From Pseudomonadota bacterium (GTDB lineage: Bacteria > Pseudomonadota > Gammaproteobacteria > Xanthomonadales > Rhodanobacteraceae), in the NCBI GenBank assembly GCA_021818335.1, contig JAKAEJ010000002.1:1-64000 (forward strand): DNA of 64,000 bases, written 5' to 3'. The notes below the pieces were generated by a model. That model did not search any database, was not told where the DNA came from, and was given only the letters and a program-made list of their open reading frames with translations. Made by a program: the position numbers and the translations under genes. Shown here in pieces: positions 10,382-21,981 of this stretch (within the stretch, counting starts at the first letter, position 1; each line of letters starts with the position of its first letter).

Positions 10382-13300
10382 ATGCCGCAGCATTCCGCAG
10401 ACCTGCCGCCGCGAGCTAATGCGGGCCTTTACCGGTCCGGCTTCGAGCATGACGCGTGTGGTGTGGGCTTCGTTGCCCATCTGCGGGGTAAGCGGTCACA
10501 CGGCATCGTCCGCGACGGCCTTGCGATCCTGGAGAATCTCGACCACCGAGGTGCGGTCGGCGCTGATGCGTTGATGGGCGATGGCGCCGGTATCTTGATT
10601 CAAATTCCGGATGGGCTTTATCGAGAGGACATGTCCGCGCGCGGCGTGCGGTTGCCTCCGCCGGGGGAATATGGAGTCGGCATGGTCTTCCTTCCTCGGG
10701 AGGCAGGTTCCCGCGTGGCCTGCGAGCAGGAGATCGAGCGGGCAGTCCGGAGTTGCGGCCAGCGTGTGCTTGGTTGGCGCGACGTGCCTGTGGATGCTGG
10801 CATGCCCATGTCGCCTGCGGTTCGCGCTCGTGAGCCGGTCATCCGCCAGGTGTTCATCGGGCGCGGGGCCCAGGTCGTCGTGACGGATGCGCTGGAGCGC
10901 CGCCTGTACGTGATCCGAAAAACGGCCAGCCACGCGATCCGGGGCTTGGGATTGCGCCATGGCACCGAATATTTCGTGCCGTCGATGTCGACGCGGACTG
11001 TGGTTTACAAGGGTCTGCTCCTGGCCAACCAAGTGGGTCGGTTTTACCGGGACCTCGCCGACGAGCGTTGCGTTTCCGCGCTGGCGCTGGCGCACCAGCG
11101 TTTTTCGACGAACACATTCCCCGAGTGGGCATTGGCCCATCCCTACCGCATGGTCGCCCACAATGGCGAAATCAACACGGTGCGCGGCAATTACAACTGG
11201 ATGCGAGCCCGTGAAGGCGCGGTGCGTTCCCCAGTGCTGGGCGATGACCTCGACAGACTCTGGCCGCTCATCTACCCGGAGCAATCCGACACCGCCTGCT
11301 TCGACAACGTGCTTGAGCTGCTGGTGATGGCAGGTTATCCGTTGGCGCAGGCCGTGATGATGATGATTCCCGAGGCATGGGAGCAATACGCCCAGATGCA
11401 GCCTCGCTGGCGCGCGTTCTATGAGTATCACGCGGCGATGATGGAACCCTGGGACGGCCCTGCGGCCCTTGCCTTCACCGATGGACGCCAGATCGGCGCA
11501 ACGCTTGATCGCAACGGACTGCGTCCCGCCCGTTACATCTTGACGGACGACGATCGCCTCATCCTTGCCTCGGAAGTCGGCGTACTCCCGGTGCCCGAGA
11601 GTCGGGTGGTGCGCAAATGGCGGCTTCAGCCTGGACGGATGTTGCTGATCGACCTTGAAGCCGGTTGCATCGTTGATGACGATGAACTGAAGGCGCAGCT
11701 CGCCGCGGTGCGCCCATACCGCCAATGGGTCGACGACTTGCGCGTCCGGCTTGACGCGCTCGACGCCCCGGAAGGTGCGGTGGCTGCCCCTCCAGCGCCA
11801 TCCGACCTGCTGCAGAGGCAGCGCGCGCTCGGCTACAGCGCGGAGATACTGGCGCGCGTGCTGGCGCCGATGGCTGCAACTGGGGAGGAGGCGGTTGGTT
11901 CGATGGGCGATGACACCCCGTTGGCCGCTCTCAGCGAGCGTCCCAAACCTCTTTCGGACCACTTCCGGCAATTGTTTGCGCAGGTGACCAACCCGCCCAT
12001 CGACTCGATCCGCGAATACCTTGTCATGTCGCTGACCGGATTCGTTGGCCCGCGTCCGGACCTGCTGGACATCAACCAGGTCAATCCGCCGCTGCGCCTG
12101 GAGATGGCCCAGCCCATCCTCGACTTCGAGGGCATGGCGAGAGTGGCGCAGATCGCGCGCATCAGCGATGGCAAGTTTCGCAGCTACACGCTCGACATCA
12201 CTTATCCGGTGGACTGGGGTGCCGAGGGCATTGAGGCGCGGCTGGCCTCGCTGTGCGCGGAGGCAGTCGATGCCCTGCGCGGGGGGCACAACATCCTGAT
12301 CGTCTCGGACCGCGCGCAAGCGGCGACCCGCGTGGCGATGCCCGCATTGCTGGCCGTCTCCGCGCTCCACCAGCACCTGACCGCACGTGGACTGCGCACC
12401 CAGACTGGCCTGGTCGTGGAAACCGGAGCCGCGCGCGAGGTGCACGATTTCGCGACGCTCGCCGGATACGGTGCGGAGGCTATCCATCCGTACCTCGCGC
12501 TTTACACAGTGGCTGGGATGGCAGCGGAGATGGCTGAAACCGATGACAAGCCGCTGGTACCGGGAGAGGCGCAGCGGCGCTACATCAAGGCAGTCGGCAA
12601 GGGATTGCTGAAGGTGATGTCGAAGATGGGCATTTCTACCTTCATGAGCTACTGCGGTTCCCAATGTTTCGAGGCCGTCGGCCTTTCGCGGTCCCTTATC
12701 GATCGGTACTTCTGCGGCACGGCCTCCAGCGTCGACGGCATGGGGCTGTTTGATCTCGGCGAGGAGGCCATGCGATTGCACCGTGCTGCCTGGGGACACT
12801 CGGAGGAGGATCGCGCGCTGCTGGGTGGCGAGTACGCTTGGCGCGCGGAGGGTGAGCGCCACCTGTGGTCGCCGGATGCCGTCGCCAGGCTCCAGCACGC
12901 GGTGCGGTCAGGTCACGCGGACACCTATCGCGAGTATGCCGCGCACATAGATGGCGCTTCGCGCGATTTGGCTACCTTGCGTGGACTCCTCGAGCCCCGC
13001 GCTCGTCCGGAAGGGCCCATTCCCTTGGATGAGGTGGAGCCGGCGAGCGAGATCGTGCGCAGGTTCAGTACCGGCGCCATGTCGCTGGGTTCTATTTCCA
13101 CGGAGGCGCACGCAACCCTCGCCCTGGCCATGAACCGCATTGGCGGCCGCAGCAACACCGGGGAAGGCGGTGAGGATCCGGCGCGCTACCAGGCCGAGAT
13201 GTGGCACGGGTCCAGGTTTCGCGAAGGCGATACGCTCGCCGGGGTGCTCGGCGGGGACGCCGTGGTGGCCGATATGCCTTTGCGGGAGGGTGATTCCCTG

Positions 13301-15100
13301 CGTTCGCGGATCAAGCAGGTCGCGTCAGGTAGGTTCGGCGTGACCACGCCCTATCTGCTCAGCGCGACGCAGATTCAGATCAAGATGGCGCAGGGGGCGA
13401 AGCCCGGCGAGGGTGGACAACTGCCCGGCAACAAGGTTAGCGACTACATTGGGTGCCTGAGGCACGCAGTTCCGGGAGTCGGCCTCATTTCGCCGCCGCC
13501 GCACCATGACATTTATTCGATCGAGGATCTCGCACAGCTTATTCACGATCTCAAGAACGTGAATCCGCAGGCTTCGATCAGTGTCAAGCTTGTTTCCGAA
13601 GTCGGCGTAGGCACCATCGCCGCGGGCGTCGCCAAGGCCAAGGCCGACCACATCGTCATCGCAGGACATGACGGCGGGACTGGGGCCGCTCCGCTGTCGA
13701 GCATCAAGCACGCCGGGTCGTCCTGGGAGATCGGCTTGGCCGAGACACAGCAGACATTGATGCGCAACGGATTGCGTGGGCGCGTGCGCGTGCAGGTCGA
13801 TGGCCAGCTTCGCACGGGCCGCGACGTCGTGATTGCCGCGTTGCTGGGTGCCGATGAATTCGGTTTTGCCACGGCCCCGCTCGTTGCCGTCGGTTGCGTC
13901 ATGATGCGCAAGTGCCACCTGAACACGTGCCCGGTCGGCATTGCCACCCAGGATCCGCGCCTGCGCAAACTCTTCAAGGGCACGCCCGAGCACGTGGTGA
14001 ACTATTTCTTCTTCGTGGCCGAAGAGGTCCGTGGGCTCATGGCCCGAATGGGTGCGCGCCGGTTCGACGAGCTCGTGGGGCGTGTCGAACTGCTGGATGT
14101 CCATCCGGGCCGGGCGCACGCAAAAGGTGCGCACTTGGATTTGTCGAGGTTGCTTGCAGTGGAGGGAGACGGCCCGCGCCGTCAGGTCGGTACCCAGGAC
14201 CACGGTCTCGAGCATGCACTCGACCATGCGCTGATTGCGCGTGCCGAACCTGCACTGGCCCGCGCCGAGCGCGTGCACTTCATTCAGGACGTCCGCAACA
14301 TCAATCGAAGCGTCGGTGCGATGCTCGCGGGCGAGCTCGTGCGCCGGCGCGGGCCCGATGGATTGCCCGACGACACGCTCCACATCCAGATGGAAGGCAG
14401 CGGCGGTCAGAGTTTCGGGGCGTTCTTGGCGCCCGGCATGACTCTCTACCTGATTGGCGACGCCAACGACTACACGGGCAAGGGGCTGAGCGGAGGGCGG
14501 ATCGTGGTCCGGCCCAGCATCGACTTCCGGGGCGAGGCGCACGAGAACATCATTGTCGGCAACACAGTGCTTTATGGCGCCACCCAGGGCGAGGCCTTCT
14601 TTCGCGGCGTGGCGGGTGAGCGATTCGCGGTTCGCAATTCCGGTGCGCTCGCCGTGGTCGAGGGGGTCGGCGACCACGGCTGCGAATACATGACCGGGGG
14701 GACCGTCGTGGTACTGGGGGCCACGGGTCGCAATTTCGCCGCCGGCATGAGTGGCGGGGTTGCCTACGTCTACGATGCCGATGGCCGATTCGCGCAGCGT
14801 TGCAACCCGACGCACGTGGCACTGGAGCGCTTACTTTCCAGCGCCGAACAGGCCGATTCTATTCCGTCGGCGATCTGGCACAGGGGGGAAACGGATGAGG
14901 CGCAGTTGCGACGCGCCATCGAATCCCACCATCGCTGGACAGGTTCGTTGCGTGCGCGCGAGCTTCTGCGCGACTGGGACATGGCGCGCACGCGGATCGT
15001 CAAGGTGTTTCCACACGAATATCGTCGGGCACTCGGCGATGTCGCCGCGCGCCGTGCCACGGCGGTGCAACTTGAACGCGCCAGCAGCGAGGCGCACTGA
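10382..15100 (+). CDS. gltB: Glutamate synthase large subunit
   Basis: Mature-like N terminus ([52 protein letters not shown]), FMN-domain [50 protein letters not shown]. Confidence 0.97.
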   Translation: MPQHSADLPPRANAGLYRSGFEHDACGVGFVAHLRGKRSHGIVRDGLAILENLDHRGAVGADALMGDGAGILIQIPDGLYREDMSARGVRLPPPGEYGVGMVFLPREAGSRVACEQEIERAVRSCGQRVLGWRDVPVDAGMPMSPAVRAREPVIRQVFIGRGAQVVVTDALERRLYVIRKTASHAIRGLGLRHGTEYFVPSMSTRTVVYKGLLLANQVGRFYRDLADERCVSALALAHQRFSTNTFPEWALAHPYRMVAHNGEINTVRGNYNWMRAREGAVRSPVLGDDLDRLWPLIYPEQSDTACFDNVLELLVMAGYPLAQAVMMMIPEAWEQYAQMQPRWRAFYEYHAAMMEPWDGPAALAFTDGRQIGATLDRNGLRPARYILTDDDRLILASEVGVLPVPESRVVRKWRLQPGRMLLIDLEAGCIVDDDELKAQLAAVRPYRQWVDDLRVRLDALDAPEGAVAAPPAPSDLLQRQRALGYSAEILARVLAPMAATGEEAVGSMGDDTPLAALSERPKPLSDHFRQLFAQVTNPPIDSIREYLVMSLTGFVGPRPDLLDINQVNPPLRLEMAQPILDFEGMARVAQIARISDGKFRSYTLDITYPVDWGAEGIEARLASLCAEAVDALRGGHNILIVSDRAQAATRVAMPALLAVSALHQHLTARGLRTQTGLVVETGAAREVHDFATLAGYGAEAIHPYLALYTVAGMAAEMAETDDKPLVPGEAQRRYIKAVGKGLLKVMSKMGISTFMSYCGSQCFEAVGLSRSLIDRYFCGTASSVDGMGLFDLGEEAMRLHRAAWGHSEEDRALLGGEYAWRAEGERHLWSPDAVARLQHAVRSGHADTYREYAAHIDGASRDLATLRGLLEPRARPEGPIPLDEVEPASEIVRRFSTGAMSLGSISTEAHATLALAMNRIGGRSNTGEGGEDPARYQAEMWHGSRFREGDTLAGVLGGDAVVADMPLREGDSLRSRIKQVASGRFGVTTPYLLSATQIQIKMAQGAKPGEGGQLPGNKVSDYIGCLRHAVPGVGLISPPPHHDIYSIEDLAQLIHDLKNVNPQASISVKLVSEVGVGTIAAGVAKAKADHIVIAGHDGGTGAAPLSSIKHAGSSWEIGLAETQQTLMRNGLRGRVRVQVDGQLRTGRDVVIAALLGADEFGFATAPLVAVGCVMMRKCHLNTCPVGIATQDPRLRKLFKGTPEHVVNYFFFVAEEVRGLMARMGARRFDELVGRVELLDVHPGRAHAKGAHLDLSRLLAVEGDGPRRQVGTQDHGLEHALDHALIARAEPALARAERVHFIQDVRNINRSVGAMLAGELVRRRGPDGLPDDTLHIQMEGSGGQSFGAFLAPGMTLYLIGDANDYTGKGLSGGRIVVRPSIDFRGEAHENIIVGNTVLYGATQGEAFFRGVAGERFAVRNSGALAVVEGVGDHGCEYMTGGTVVVLGATGRNFAAGMSGGVAYVYDADGRFAQRCNPTHVALERLLSSAEQADSIPSAIWHRGETDEAQLRRAIESHHRWTGSLRARELLRDWDMARTRIVKVFPHEYRRALGDVAARRATAVQLERASSEAH

Positions 15101-15109
15101 GGATTCGAC

Positions 15110-16573
15110 ATGGGCAAGACCACCGGCTTCATTGAATTTGCCCGCGAGGAGGAGGCGCGAGAGGCGCCTGATGCCCGATTGCGGCATTGGCACGAGTTCG
15201 TGCCGGCGATGGCCGATCCACAGGCGCGCACGCAATCGGCGCGTTGCATGGACTGCGGCATTCCTTTCTGCAGTAATGGCTGTCCGGTCCACAACCTGAT
15301 CCCGGAGTTCAACGACCTAGTCTGGAAGGGGCGCTGGCGGGAGGCCCTCGAGCGGCTGCATGCGACGAACAACTTTCCGGAATTCACCGGCCGCCTCTGT
15401 CCCGCGCCCTGCGAGGCGTCCTGCACGCTGGGCATCAACCAGGAGCCTGTGAGCGTCAAGGCGATCGAGCACGCCATCATCGACCGGGGGTGGTCGCAGG
15501 GGTGGGTGACGCCGCAACCCCCGGGCGAACGCACCGGGCACAGCGTTGCCATCGTTGGCAGCGGTCCGGCGGGGCTGGCTGCCGCGCAGCAATTGGCTCG
15601 CGCCGGCCATGCGGTGACCGTATTGGAGAAGAATGCTCGGCCGGGTGGCCTGCTGCGCTACGGCATACCGGATTTCAAGCTGGACAAGTCGCTGGTTGAC
15701 CGACGTCTCGAGCAGATGGCCGAGGAAGGGGTGCGCTTCATCTGCGGCGTGGACGTCGGATCCGGTGCAGGCATGCACGCGCCCACTGCGCTCCTCGAAT
15801 CGTTCGATGCCGTGTTGTTGGCGATTGGCGCCGAGCAACCGCGGGATCTGCCCATTCCAGGACGCGAACTCGCTGGCATCGAATTCGCCATGGACTTCCT
15901 CGTGCCGCAGAATCGCCGGATCGGTTGCGAGGTCGTGTCCGATGCGCCGAGTGCCGCCGGCAAGCACGTGGTGGTGATAGGTGGTGGCGATACAGGCAGC
16001 GATTGCGTGGGAACTGCCAATCGCCAGGGAGCGAGTGGCGTCACCCAGATCGAGTTGCTGCCTCGCCCACCCGAACACGAAAACAAGCCCTTGGTCTGGC
16101 CTTACTGGCCCGTGAGGGTCCGCACAAGTAGCAGTCACGAGGAGGGATGCTCGCGTGACTGGGCCCTTGCGACCCAGGCGTTCCTGCCGTCGCCTGCCGA
16201 TTCCCGGCAGGTCGGCGCGCTGCGGGTGGTGCGCGTGGAGTGGCTCGGTGGCCGCATGCGGGAGGTCGCCGGGACCGAAGCGCAATTGCCGGCTGACCTG
16301 GTCCTTCTGGCACTCGGCTTCGCGCATCCACGCCAAGCGATCCTGGATGCCTTCGGCGTGGAGTGCGATGGCCGCGGGAATGCGAAGGCCACAACGCGAT
16401 CGCCGCTGGCTTACGCTACCAGCGTGCCACGTGTCTACGCGTGCGGGGACGTCCGCCGGGGCCAATCGTTGGTCGTGTGGGCCATTCGCGAGGGCCGCGA
16501 GGCTGCGCGTGCGATCAACCTCGCCCTGTCGGACGCGTCGGCGACGCCGGGCCTGCAGGGGGCACTGGCATGA
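15110..16573 (+). CDS. gltD: Glutamate synthase small subunit
   Basis: [15 protein letters not shown]; Fe-S motif [71 protein letters not shown]. Confidence 0.96.
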   Translation: MGKTTGFIEFAREEEAREAPDARLRHWHEFVPAMADPQARTQSARCMDCGIPFCSNGCPVHNLIPEFNDLVWKGRWREALERLHATNNFPEFTGRLCPAPCEASCTLGINQEPVSVKAIEHAIIDRGWSQGWVTPQPPGERTGHSVAIVGSGPAGLAAAQQLARAGHAVTVLEKNARPGGLLRYGIPDFKLDKSLVDRRLEQMAEEGVRFICGVDVGSGAGMHAPTALLESFDAVLLAIGAEQPRDLPIPGRELAGIEFAMDFLVPQNRRIGCEVVSDAPSAAGKHVVVIGGGDTGSDCVGTANRQGASGVTQIELLPRPPEHENKPLVWPYWPVRVRTSSSHEEGCSRDWALATQAFLPSPADSRQVGALRVVRVEWLGGRMREVAGTEAQLPADLVLLALGFAHPRQAILDAFGVECDGRGNAKATTRSPLAYATSVPRVYACGDVRRGQSLVVWAIREGREAARAINLALSDASATPGLQGALA

Positions 16574-17718
16574 GCGGGCCGGTGGAACCGGCGCACCCGC
16601 TGGCGGACGTGCGTGAACGCCTCGATGCAATCGATCGCGACCTGCTGGTGCTGTTGCAATCGCGAAACCGGCTGATTGGCGAGGTGGTTGCCGCGAAGCT
16701 CGAACGACAGTTGCCGATTTTCGATGGTGTGCGGGAGGACGCCAAGATCGCGCGCTTCCGCAGCGAGGCGGTGGAGCGGGACCTTGATCCGGACTGGGCC
16801 GAGGATTTCCTTCGCATGGTCATGAGCAGCTCGCGTGCGCGGCAGTCGCAAGGCAGGTTTCCCCGGTCGCAAGGGGCATCGCGCCGGGTGTTGCTGGTGG
16901 GGGGTGGCGGCAGCATGGGTTCGCTTTACAGGCGCATGCTCGAGCGCAGCGGACATCAGGTGCGTGTTCTGGAACGCGACGACTGGGCGCATGCGGATTC
17001 GCTGGCCGCAGACGTCGACTTGGCCATCGTCAGTGTCCCGATCGCCGATACATCTGGGGTGATTCGTCGACTTGCGCCCCATCTGCCTCCGGGTTCCACG
17101 TTGGCCGACTTCACGTCGACGAAGCGTGGCGTCATCGAGACCATGCTGGAAGCCCATCCAGGGCCGGTGTTGAGCCTGCATCCGATGCACGGTCCGGACG
17201 CCGGCAGTCTGGGGCGCCAGCTGATGCTTTACTGCGCTGCACGCGGGTCGGGTTCGGGCTCCGGCGACTGGTTCATCGAGCAGTGCAGGCTGTGGGGGAT
17301 GCGTACGGCGCCGATCGCCGCGGATGCGCACGATCGAGTGATGCATCAGATCCAGGGCCTTCGCCATTTCAGCACGCTGCTTCATGGCGCGTTCCTGCGC
17401 CAAAGCGGGCTTCGACCTGATGATCTACTGCAGCATTCGAGCCCTGTCTACCGCATGGAGCTGGCCATGACCGCGCGAATGTTCGCGCAGAATCCGCACC
17501 TTTATGCCGACATTGTCCTGGCCGATCCGGAACGCCGCCAGCTGCTTCTGGACTACCTCCGGTTACAACAGGATTTTGCACGCATGGTTGCCGACAACGA
17601 CCGCGAGTCGTTCGTGCGCGAGTTCCGCGATGTTGCGGCATTCTTTGGCGACTACGCCGATCGCGCACGGAACGAGAGCGCCTATTTGATCGATCGTCTT
17701 TCAGAGCGGTTCGCATGA
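16570..17718 (+). CDS. tyrA: Bifunctional chorismate mutase / prephenate dehydrogenase
   Basis: N-terminal AroQ-type mutase ([46 protein letters not shown]); [42 protein letters not shown] overlap with gltD. Confidence 0.9.
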   Translation: MSGPVEPAHPLADVRERLDAIDRDLLVLLQSRNRLIGEVVAAKLERQLPIFDGVREDAKIARFRSEAVERDLDPDWAEDFLRMVMSSSRARQSQGRFPRSQGASRRVLLVGGGGSMGSLYRRMLERSGHQVRVLERDDWAHADSLAADVDLAIVSVPIADTSGVIRRLAPHLPPGSTLADFTSTKRGVIETMLEAHPGPVLSLHPMHGPDAGSLGRQLMLYCAARGSGSGSGDWFIEQCRLWGMRTAPIAADAHDRVMHQIQGLRHFSTLLHGAFLRQSGLRPDDLLQHSSPVYRMELAMTARMFAQNPHLYADIVLADPERRQLLLDYLRLQQDFARMVADNDRESFVREFRDVAAFFGDYADRARNESAYLIDRLSERFA

Positions 17719-17983
17719 ATCATCCCGCGGTCCTGGCTGTCGGCTTCGTCTATGCGCCTCCAAATCGGCGCGTGCACCCGCGGTGGGCGGATAGCGGAAG
17801 AGGGATGGTTCCGCTACCCATCCCGTGCGGCCCGTTCCGGGCGCATGGGCCGGAGCCAGCGCATGGCATCGGGGTCATGCGAGAGCGGGACTGAAGTCAC
17901 GTTTTGACCCTTCTGGTTCAACACTGATTCAGCGCATTCAGCTAGCGTGTGAACCGCGCGCGAACTGCGCGCAAGGAGGAGAC

Positions 17984-18616
17984 ATGAATAACCTGATGCG
18001 GTCCATGTTGCTGGGTCTGACGGTTGCCGCCATTACCGCGCCTGCGTTCGCGGATCCGCCGCGCTGGGCGCCGGCTGATGGCTGGCGCGACCACCATGCG
18101 GAGGACGGTGGTCCGCGCTATGTCTGGGCCAGGGTCGAGCGCGTCACGCCTATTTATGCGCGAGCGGGCTACCCGGTCCGGCGCGAGGTGTGCGCGCAGC
18201 AACCGGGTTATGTCGTCAACGAGCAGCAGTACCACTCTGGCTCCGGCAGCGTGGCCGGCACGGTGCTCGGTGCGGTCATCGGTGGCGCCTTGGGTAACCA
18301 GGTGGGTCACGGCGACGGGCGTACGGCCGCTACCATTGCCGGCGCGGTGGCGGGCGGGGCCATCGGCAACGCGGCGACGCGCGGACCGGGCTATTACACG
18401 CAAGGCCAGCAGTATCAGCCAGGCTACCAGCGCTGCCAGGTCCAGCAGGGCTGGCGGGGCGGCGAGCGGGTTGTTGGCTATGACGTCACCTATCGCTGGC
18501 GTGGGGCTTATTTCCACACCCGCACCGACTATCCGCCGCGCGACAGGATTCGAGTCGCCGTAGGCGGGTTTGCTGGTTCAGAAGATGGGCGGTACGGCGG
18601 CCGCGATGGCGGCTGA
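17984..18616 (+). CDS. Glycine-zipper 2TM domain secreted/outer-membrane protein
   Basis: Signal peptide MNNLMRSMLLGLTVAAITAPAFA; SGSVAGTVLGAVIGGALGNQVGHGDGRTAATIAGAVAGGAIGN. Confidence 0.85.
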   Translation: MNNLMRSMLLGLTVAAITAPAFADPPRWAPADGWRDHHAEDGGPRYVWARVERVTPIYARAGYPVRREVCAQQPGYVVNEQQYHSGSGSVAGTVLGAVIGGALGNQVGHGDGRTAATIAGAVAGGAIGNAATRGPGYYTQGQQYQPGYQRCQVQQGWRGGERVVGYDVTYRWRGAYFHTRTDYPPRDRIRVAVGGFAGSEDGRYGGRDGG

Positions 18617-18832
18617 CGGCAACGCGGCGTCGGGGCGGGGCGCGCGAGCACCCCGCCCCCCCCGTTTCGGGGATCGCACCAGCATCCTGGCAAAAGCGCC
18701 CTCCGGTCGGAGGCCACCATCACGAAGGGCTCTGATTCCATTCGCCGTGGCGTCGGCATGAAACGCCCGTTTAGCGTGCGCCGTTCGATGCCACGTTAAG
18801 CTGATCGTGCGCCGCGCCACTTCCAGAGTTGC

Positions 18833-19696
18833 ATGCAAGCCGATCCGCTTCGCCCCGAGGCTGTGTACGCCTACCGTCCCGCCCGGGGCCGCGGAGCTCC
18901 GGAGCTGGAGCGGCCTTTTGATGCGGAAGGCCACGCGCTATTGCGCGCGCTGTACGCGGGGAGGCGGGAAGACCCCCGGCTACGCTGGCTGGCCGCATCG
19001 GTCGTCGTGCTGCTGCATGTCCTGTTGGCGTGGTGGCTGATCGTCGCATCCAGACCCTATCCGATCCAGGAGCCGCATCCGCACGCGCAGCCACTGATCG
19101 TGCGACTGATTCCATCGCCCAGGCCCATCCCGCCGCCGCCGGCCATTGTGCTGCCACCCCCGCTGGCGGCCCCCCGGCCAGCAACGCATTCGCCACCGCG
19201 GCCGGCCCCGCCTGCGGCACGCCCGGCACCCGCGGCAGCGATTCGTCCTTCGAGCCGGCCAGCTGGGGTGCTGCGTCTCTATTCGCCAGGCGGCAACCTG
19301 ATCCTGCCGCGGAACGACGCTTCACCGCCGGTCGCGGCATTCACCCCGCAGGCCCCGCGTGGCAACGTCGACCTCATTCCGCGTCAGGTGGTGGCGCCGC
19401 CTCGGCAGACCGTTTTTTCGCAGTATTGGGTACCGAAAAGCGAAACGCTGCTCGACAAGTACGTGCGACAGACCCTGCAGACCGTGACGGTGCCAGTCCG
19501 TCTTCCGGGTAACAACAAAATCAAGTGTGTGGTGTTGCCGTTCCCACCGGGTGGCGCCTGCGGTATCGCGGGGCCCAACCAGCTCTCACACTTCACGCCG
19601 CCCAAGAATGCAACGTCCATCCAGTTTTTGCCCGAGCGGCCCCTGGCCCCCGGCGCGGGCGATCCGGCGCCCGCTGCCAGCGCGCCAAAGTCGTAA
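18833..19696 (+). CDS. Inner-membrane-anchored, proline-rich periplasmic protein of unknown function (TonB-like architecture without a TonB C-terminal domain)
   Basis: Cytoplasmic N terminus, a TM segment WLAASVVVLLHVLLAWWLIVA, Pro/Ala-rich stretch, C-terminal Cys-containing domain KIKCVVLPFPPGGACGIAG. Confidence 0.7.
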   Translation: MQADPLRPEAVYAYRPARGRGAPELERPFDAEGHALLRALYAGRREDPRLRWLAASVVVLLHVLLAWWLIVASRPYPIQEPHPHAQPLIVRLIPSPRPIPPPPAIVLPPPLAAPRPATHSPPRPAPPAARPAPAAAIRPSSRPAGVLRLYSPGGNLILPRNDASPPVAAFTPQAPRGNVDLIPRQVVAPPRQTVFSQYWVPKSETLLDKYVRQTLQTVTVPVRLPGNNKIKCVVLPFPPGGACGIAGPNQLSHFTPPKNATSIQFLPERPLAPGAGDPAPAASAPKS

Positions 19697-19734
19697 GCGG
19701 GTTACCGAATGACGCCCTCCCCCCAAAGCCGTGC

Positions 19735-21981
19735 TCAACCCAGATGCGCTAGTTGTCGTGCGATCGGCATCGTCCGGATGCGGATGCCCCGCGCTGCGAA
19801 GACTGCGTTGGCGAGGGCTGGAGCAGCCGAGGGAACGCCCAGGTCTTCCGCGCCGCTGGGGCTGGCGGCGGAGGCCATCTGGATGACCGAGATTTCGCGG
19901 GGTAGCTCATGGCGGCGGGCGATGGGGTAATCGGGGAAGTTGCGCTGCTGGACGATGCCGTGGGCGACGGTGATCTCGAGCTTCAGCGCCGTTGACAGGG
20001 CATCCATGGTGCCGCCGGTGATTTGCGCCTCGAGGCCCAGGGGATTAACCACGCGGCCGACATCGACCGCAGCGACGGCACGATGGAAGCGCAGGTGGCC
20101 GCCTTGCAGCGAGACCTCGAATGCGTGCGCGCAGTAACTGCCGGCAACAAAGGCGCAGGCCACGCCCCGTCCGTGCCCGGCGGGAGCCCGCTGGCCCCAG
20201 TCGATGGCATGGGCCGCCGCTTCGAGTACATTCGCCATCCGCGATGTGTCCAGCGCTCCATGTGCGGTGGAGATCTGCCGCGACGGTGCGAGGAGCGCAA
20301 GCCTCAGCTTGAGGGGATCCTGATGCGAGGCGTGCGCGATCTCGTCGAGGAAGCTCTCGATGGCGAATACGCTGGAGACGTGCGCGGGAGAACGCCACGC
20401 ACCGCGCCATAGCGGAAAATCCAGCGCAAACCAGGCCAAGTCGGCGGCAGGCAGCGAAACGACCGGCCAGGCGTCGGGCTGGAGTTCCGATTGCCAGAGT
20501 GCGCCGACGGGTACATCCCTGTGCCACAGGCGCGAGGTGCTGGCGAGGTGATGCCGCCATGCGGTGATCCGGCCCTTGCGGTCGACGCCCGCTTCGAGAT
20601 GATGTAGTCCGAAAGGTCGGAAGACATCGTGGGTCAGATCGTCCTCGCGCGTCCACATGAGTTTGATGGCCTTGTCAGCTGCCTGCGCCAACAGGACGGC
20701 CTCGGCGACGTAGTCGTTGTCCAGTCGCCGCCCGTATCCACCGCCGATGCGTGGCAGTTCGATGAGGATGCTGCCGGGATCCAGGCCCGTCAGCTTGCGG
20801 ACGACCTCGAGTGCGGCTCGTGGTTCCTGTGTTGGCACGATCAGATGGGCACGATCGGCGGTGACACGTGCCAGGCAGTGCATCGGCTCCATGGTGGCAT
20901 GGGCAACGAACGGAACCTCATAGTTGGCCTCGACCCGGTGCGCCGCCGCCTTCAATGCCTTCGATACATCACCTCTGGTGAGGACGCGTGCGGTCGGTTC
21001 GCCCTTGAGCAGCGTGGCTGCCTGCTCGGCGAGCAGCGTCGTGCTGGCAGCCCCGCCATGGCGGGGGCGCCAGCGCAGCGCGAGCGCGGCGCGACCTTTC
21101 AGCGCTGACCATGTGTCGCGCGCGAGTACGGCGACCCCGGGCGCCAGCGGGACCTGTCCGATGGGTCCCAGGGTGGCACGAGCGGGGATCACGACGATCT
21201 TTTCCACTCCCGCGACGGCACGCGCCGCGGTATCGTCCAGATGATCGAGTTCGCCATCGACATAAGGGCAGCGGGCGACCACCGCGACGTAGCCATCCCC
21301 CCAGTAGGAGTCGCTGGCGTACTGGAGGCGACCGGTCACGATGGCGCGCGCGTCGACATCCCCGGCAGGCTGACCGATCAGCAGGTAATCCGTCGCCGCC
21401 TTCAAGGGTATGTCGTGATTTGGCAGATCGATCTGGGCAGCGGCGGAAGCGAGGTCGCCGTAGTCGAGCCGGCGGCCGTCGGGTGCGATAACCCTGCCGC
21501 TGCTAGTGGACAGGCGAGTTGCAGGCAGGTTCCACTGCTGCGCGGCCGCTTCGCACAGAAGCCAGCGTGCGGTGGCGCCGACCCGGCGCAAATCAGCCCA
21601 TGCCGCCGGGATGTTGCGTCCTCCTCCCGCGAATTGCGGGCCGTACGTCCAGTGCGGCTGATCCTGGTCATTGTCCTCGACGCCCAGCGACAGGGGTATG
21701 ACTTCAACGCGGGTCCAGTCTGCATCGAGCTCATCGGCAATGATGCGCGGCAGCGCGGTCCGCACACCCTGGCCGATCTCGGGTGCGCGGGCGCCGATCA
21801 GCGTGCGGCCATTGGGCTCGATGCTTACGAACGCGTTCAGGCGCGTCCAGGAATCGCCCAGTAGGGCGAGCGGCACCGGCGGCGACGCCGCCAGCGCGTG
21901 GCGGGCCGGAAAGCCGACAATCAAGGCACCGCCCGCGCCGAGCATGACCTTGAGGAAGTGGCGTCGATCCATGCCGTTCAT
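19735..21981 (-). CDS. Xanthine dehydrogenase-family molybdopterin-binding subunit (isoquinoline 1-oxidoreductase beta-subunit type)
   Basis: Tat-like N terminus MNGMDRRHFLKVMLGAGGALIVGFPARHALA; EIGQGVRTALPRIIADELDADWTRVEV; GGGYGRRLDNDYVAEAV. Confidence 0.9.
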   Translation of the reverse strand: MNGMDRRHFLKVMLGAGGALIVGFPARHALAASPPVPLALLGDSWTRLNAFVSIEPNGRTLIGARAPEIGQGVRTALPRIIADELDADWTRVEVIPLSLGVEDNDQDQPHWTYGPQFAGGGRNIPAAWADLRRVGATARWLLCEAAAQQWNLPATRLSTSSGRVIAPDGRRLDYGDLASAAAQIDLPNHDIPLKAATDYLLIGQPAGDVDARAIVTGRLQYASDSYWGDGYVAVVARCPYVDGELDHLDDTAARAVAGVEKIVVIPARATLGPIGQVPLAPGVAVLARDTWSALKGRAALALRWRPRHGGAASTTLLAEQAATLLKGEPTARVLTRGDVSKALKAAAHRVEANYEVPFVAHATMEPMHCLARVTADRAHLIVPTQEPRAALEVVRKLTGLDPGSILIELPRIGGGYGRRLDNDYVAEAVLLAQAADKAIKLMWTREDDLTHDVFRPFGLHHLEAGVDRKGRITAWRHHLASTSRLWHRDVPVGALWQSELQPDAWPVVSLPAADLAWFALDFPLWRGAWRSPAHVSSVFAIESFLDEIAHASHQDPLKLRLALLAPSRQISTAHGALDTSRMANVLEAAAHAIDWGQRAPAGHGRGVACAFVAGSYCAHAFEVSLQGGHLRFHRAVAAVDVGRVVNPLGLEAQITGGTMDALSTALKLEITVAHGIVQQRNFPDYPIARRHELPREISVIQMASAASPSGAEDLGVPSAAPALANAVFAARGIRIRTMPIARQLAHLG

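Noticed and set aside
10496-12898. 800-aa minus-strand ORF opposite gltB (and 13325..14815, 496 aa)
   Set aside because: Antisense shadow ORFs of a strongly supported gltB in GC-rich DNA; low-complexity R/H/Q/P composition, no recognisable domains.
17802-17824. GGGATGG...CCATCCC hairpin after tyrA as a Rho-independent terminator
   Set aside because: Good stem but no T-tract; terminator function not supportable from sequence alone.
17904-17921. TTGACCCTTCTGGTTCAA as another FNR/CRP-type box
   Set aside because: Half-site spacing is 10 bp rather than the 4-6 bp required; TTGACC is better read as a possible -35.
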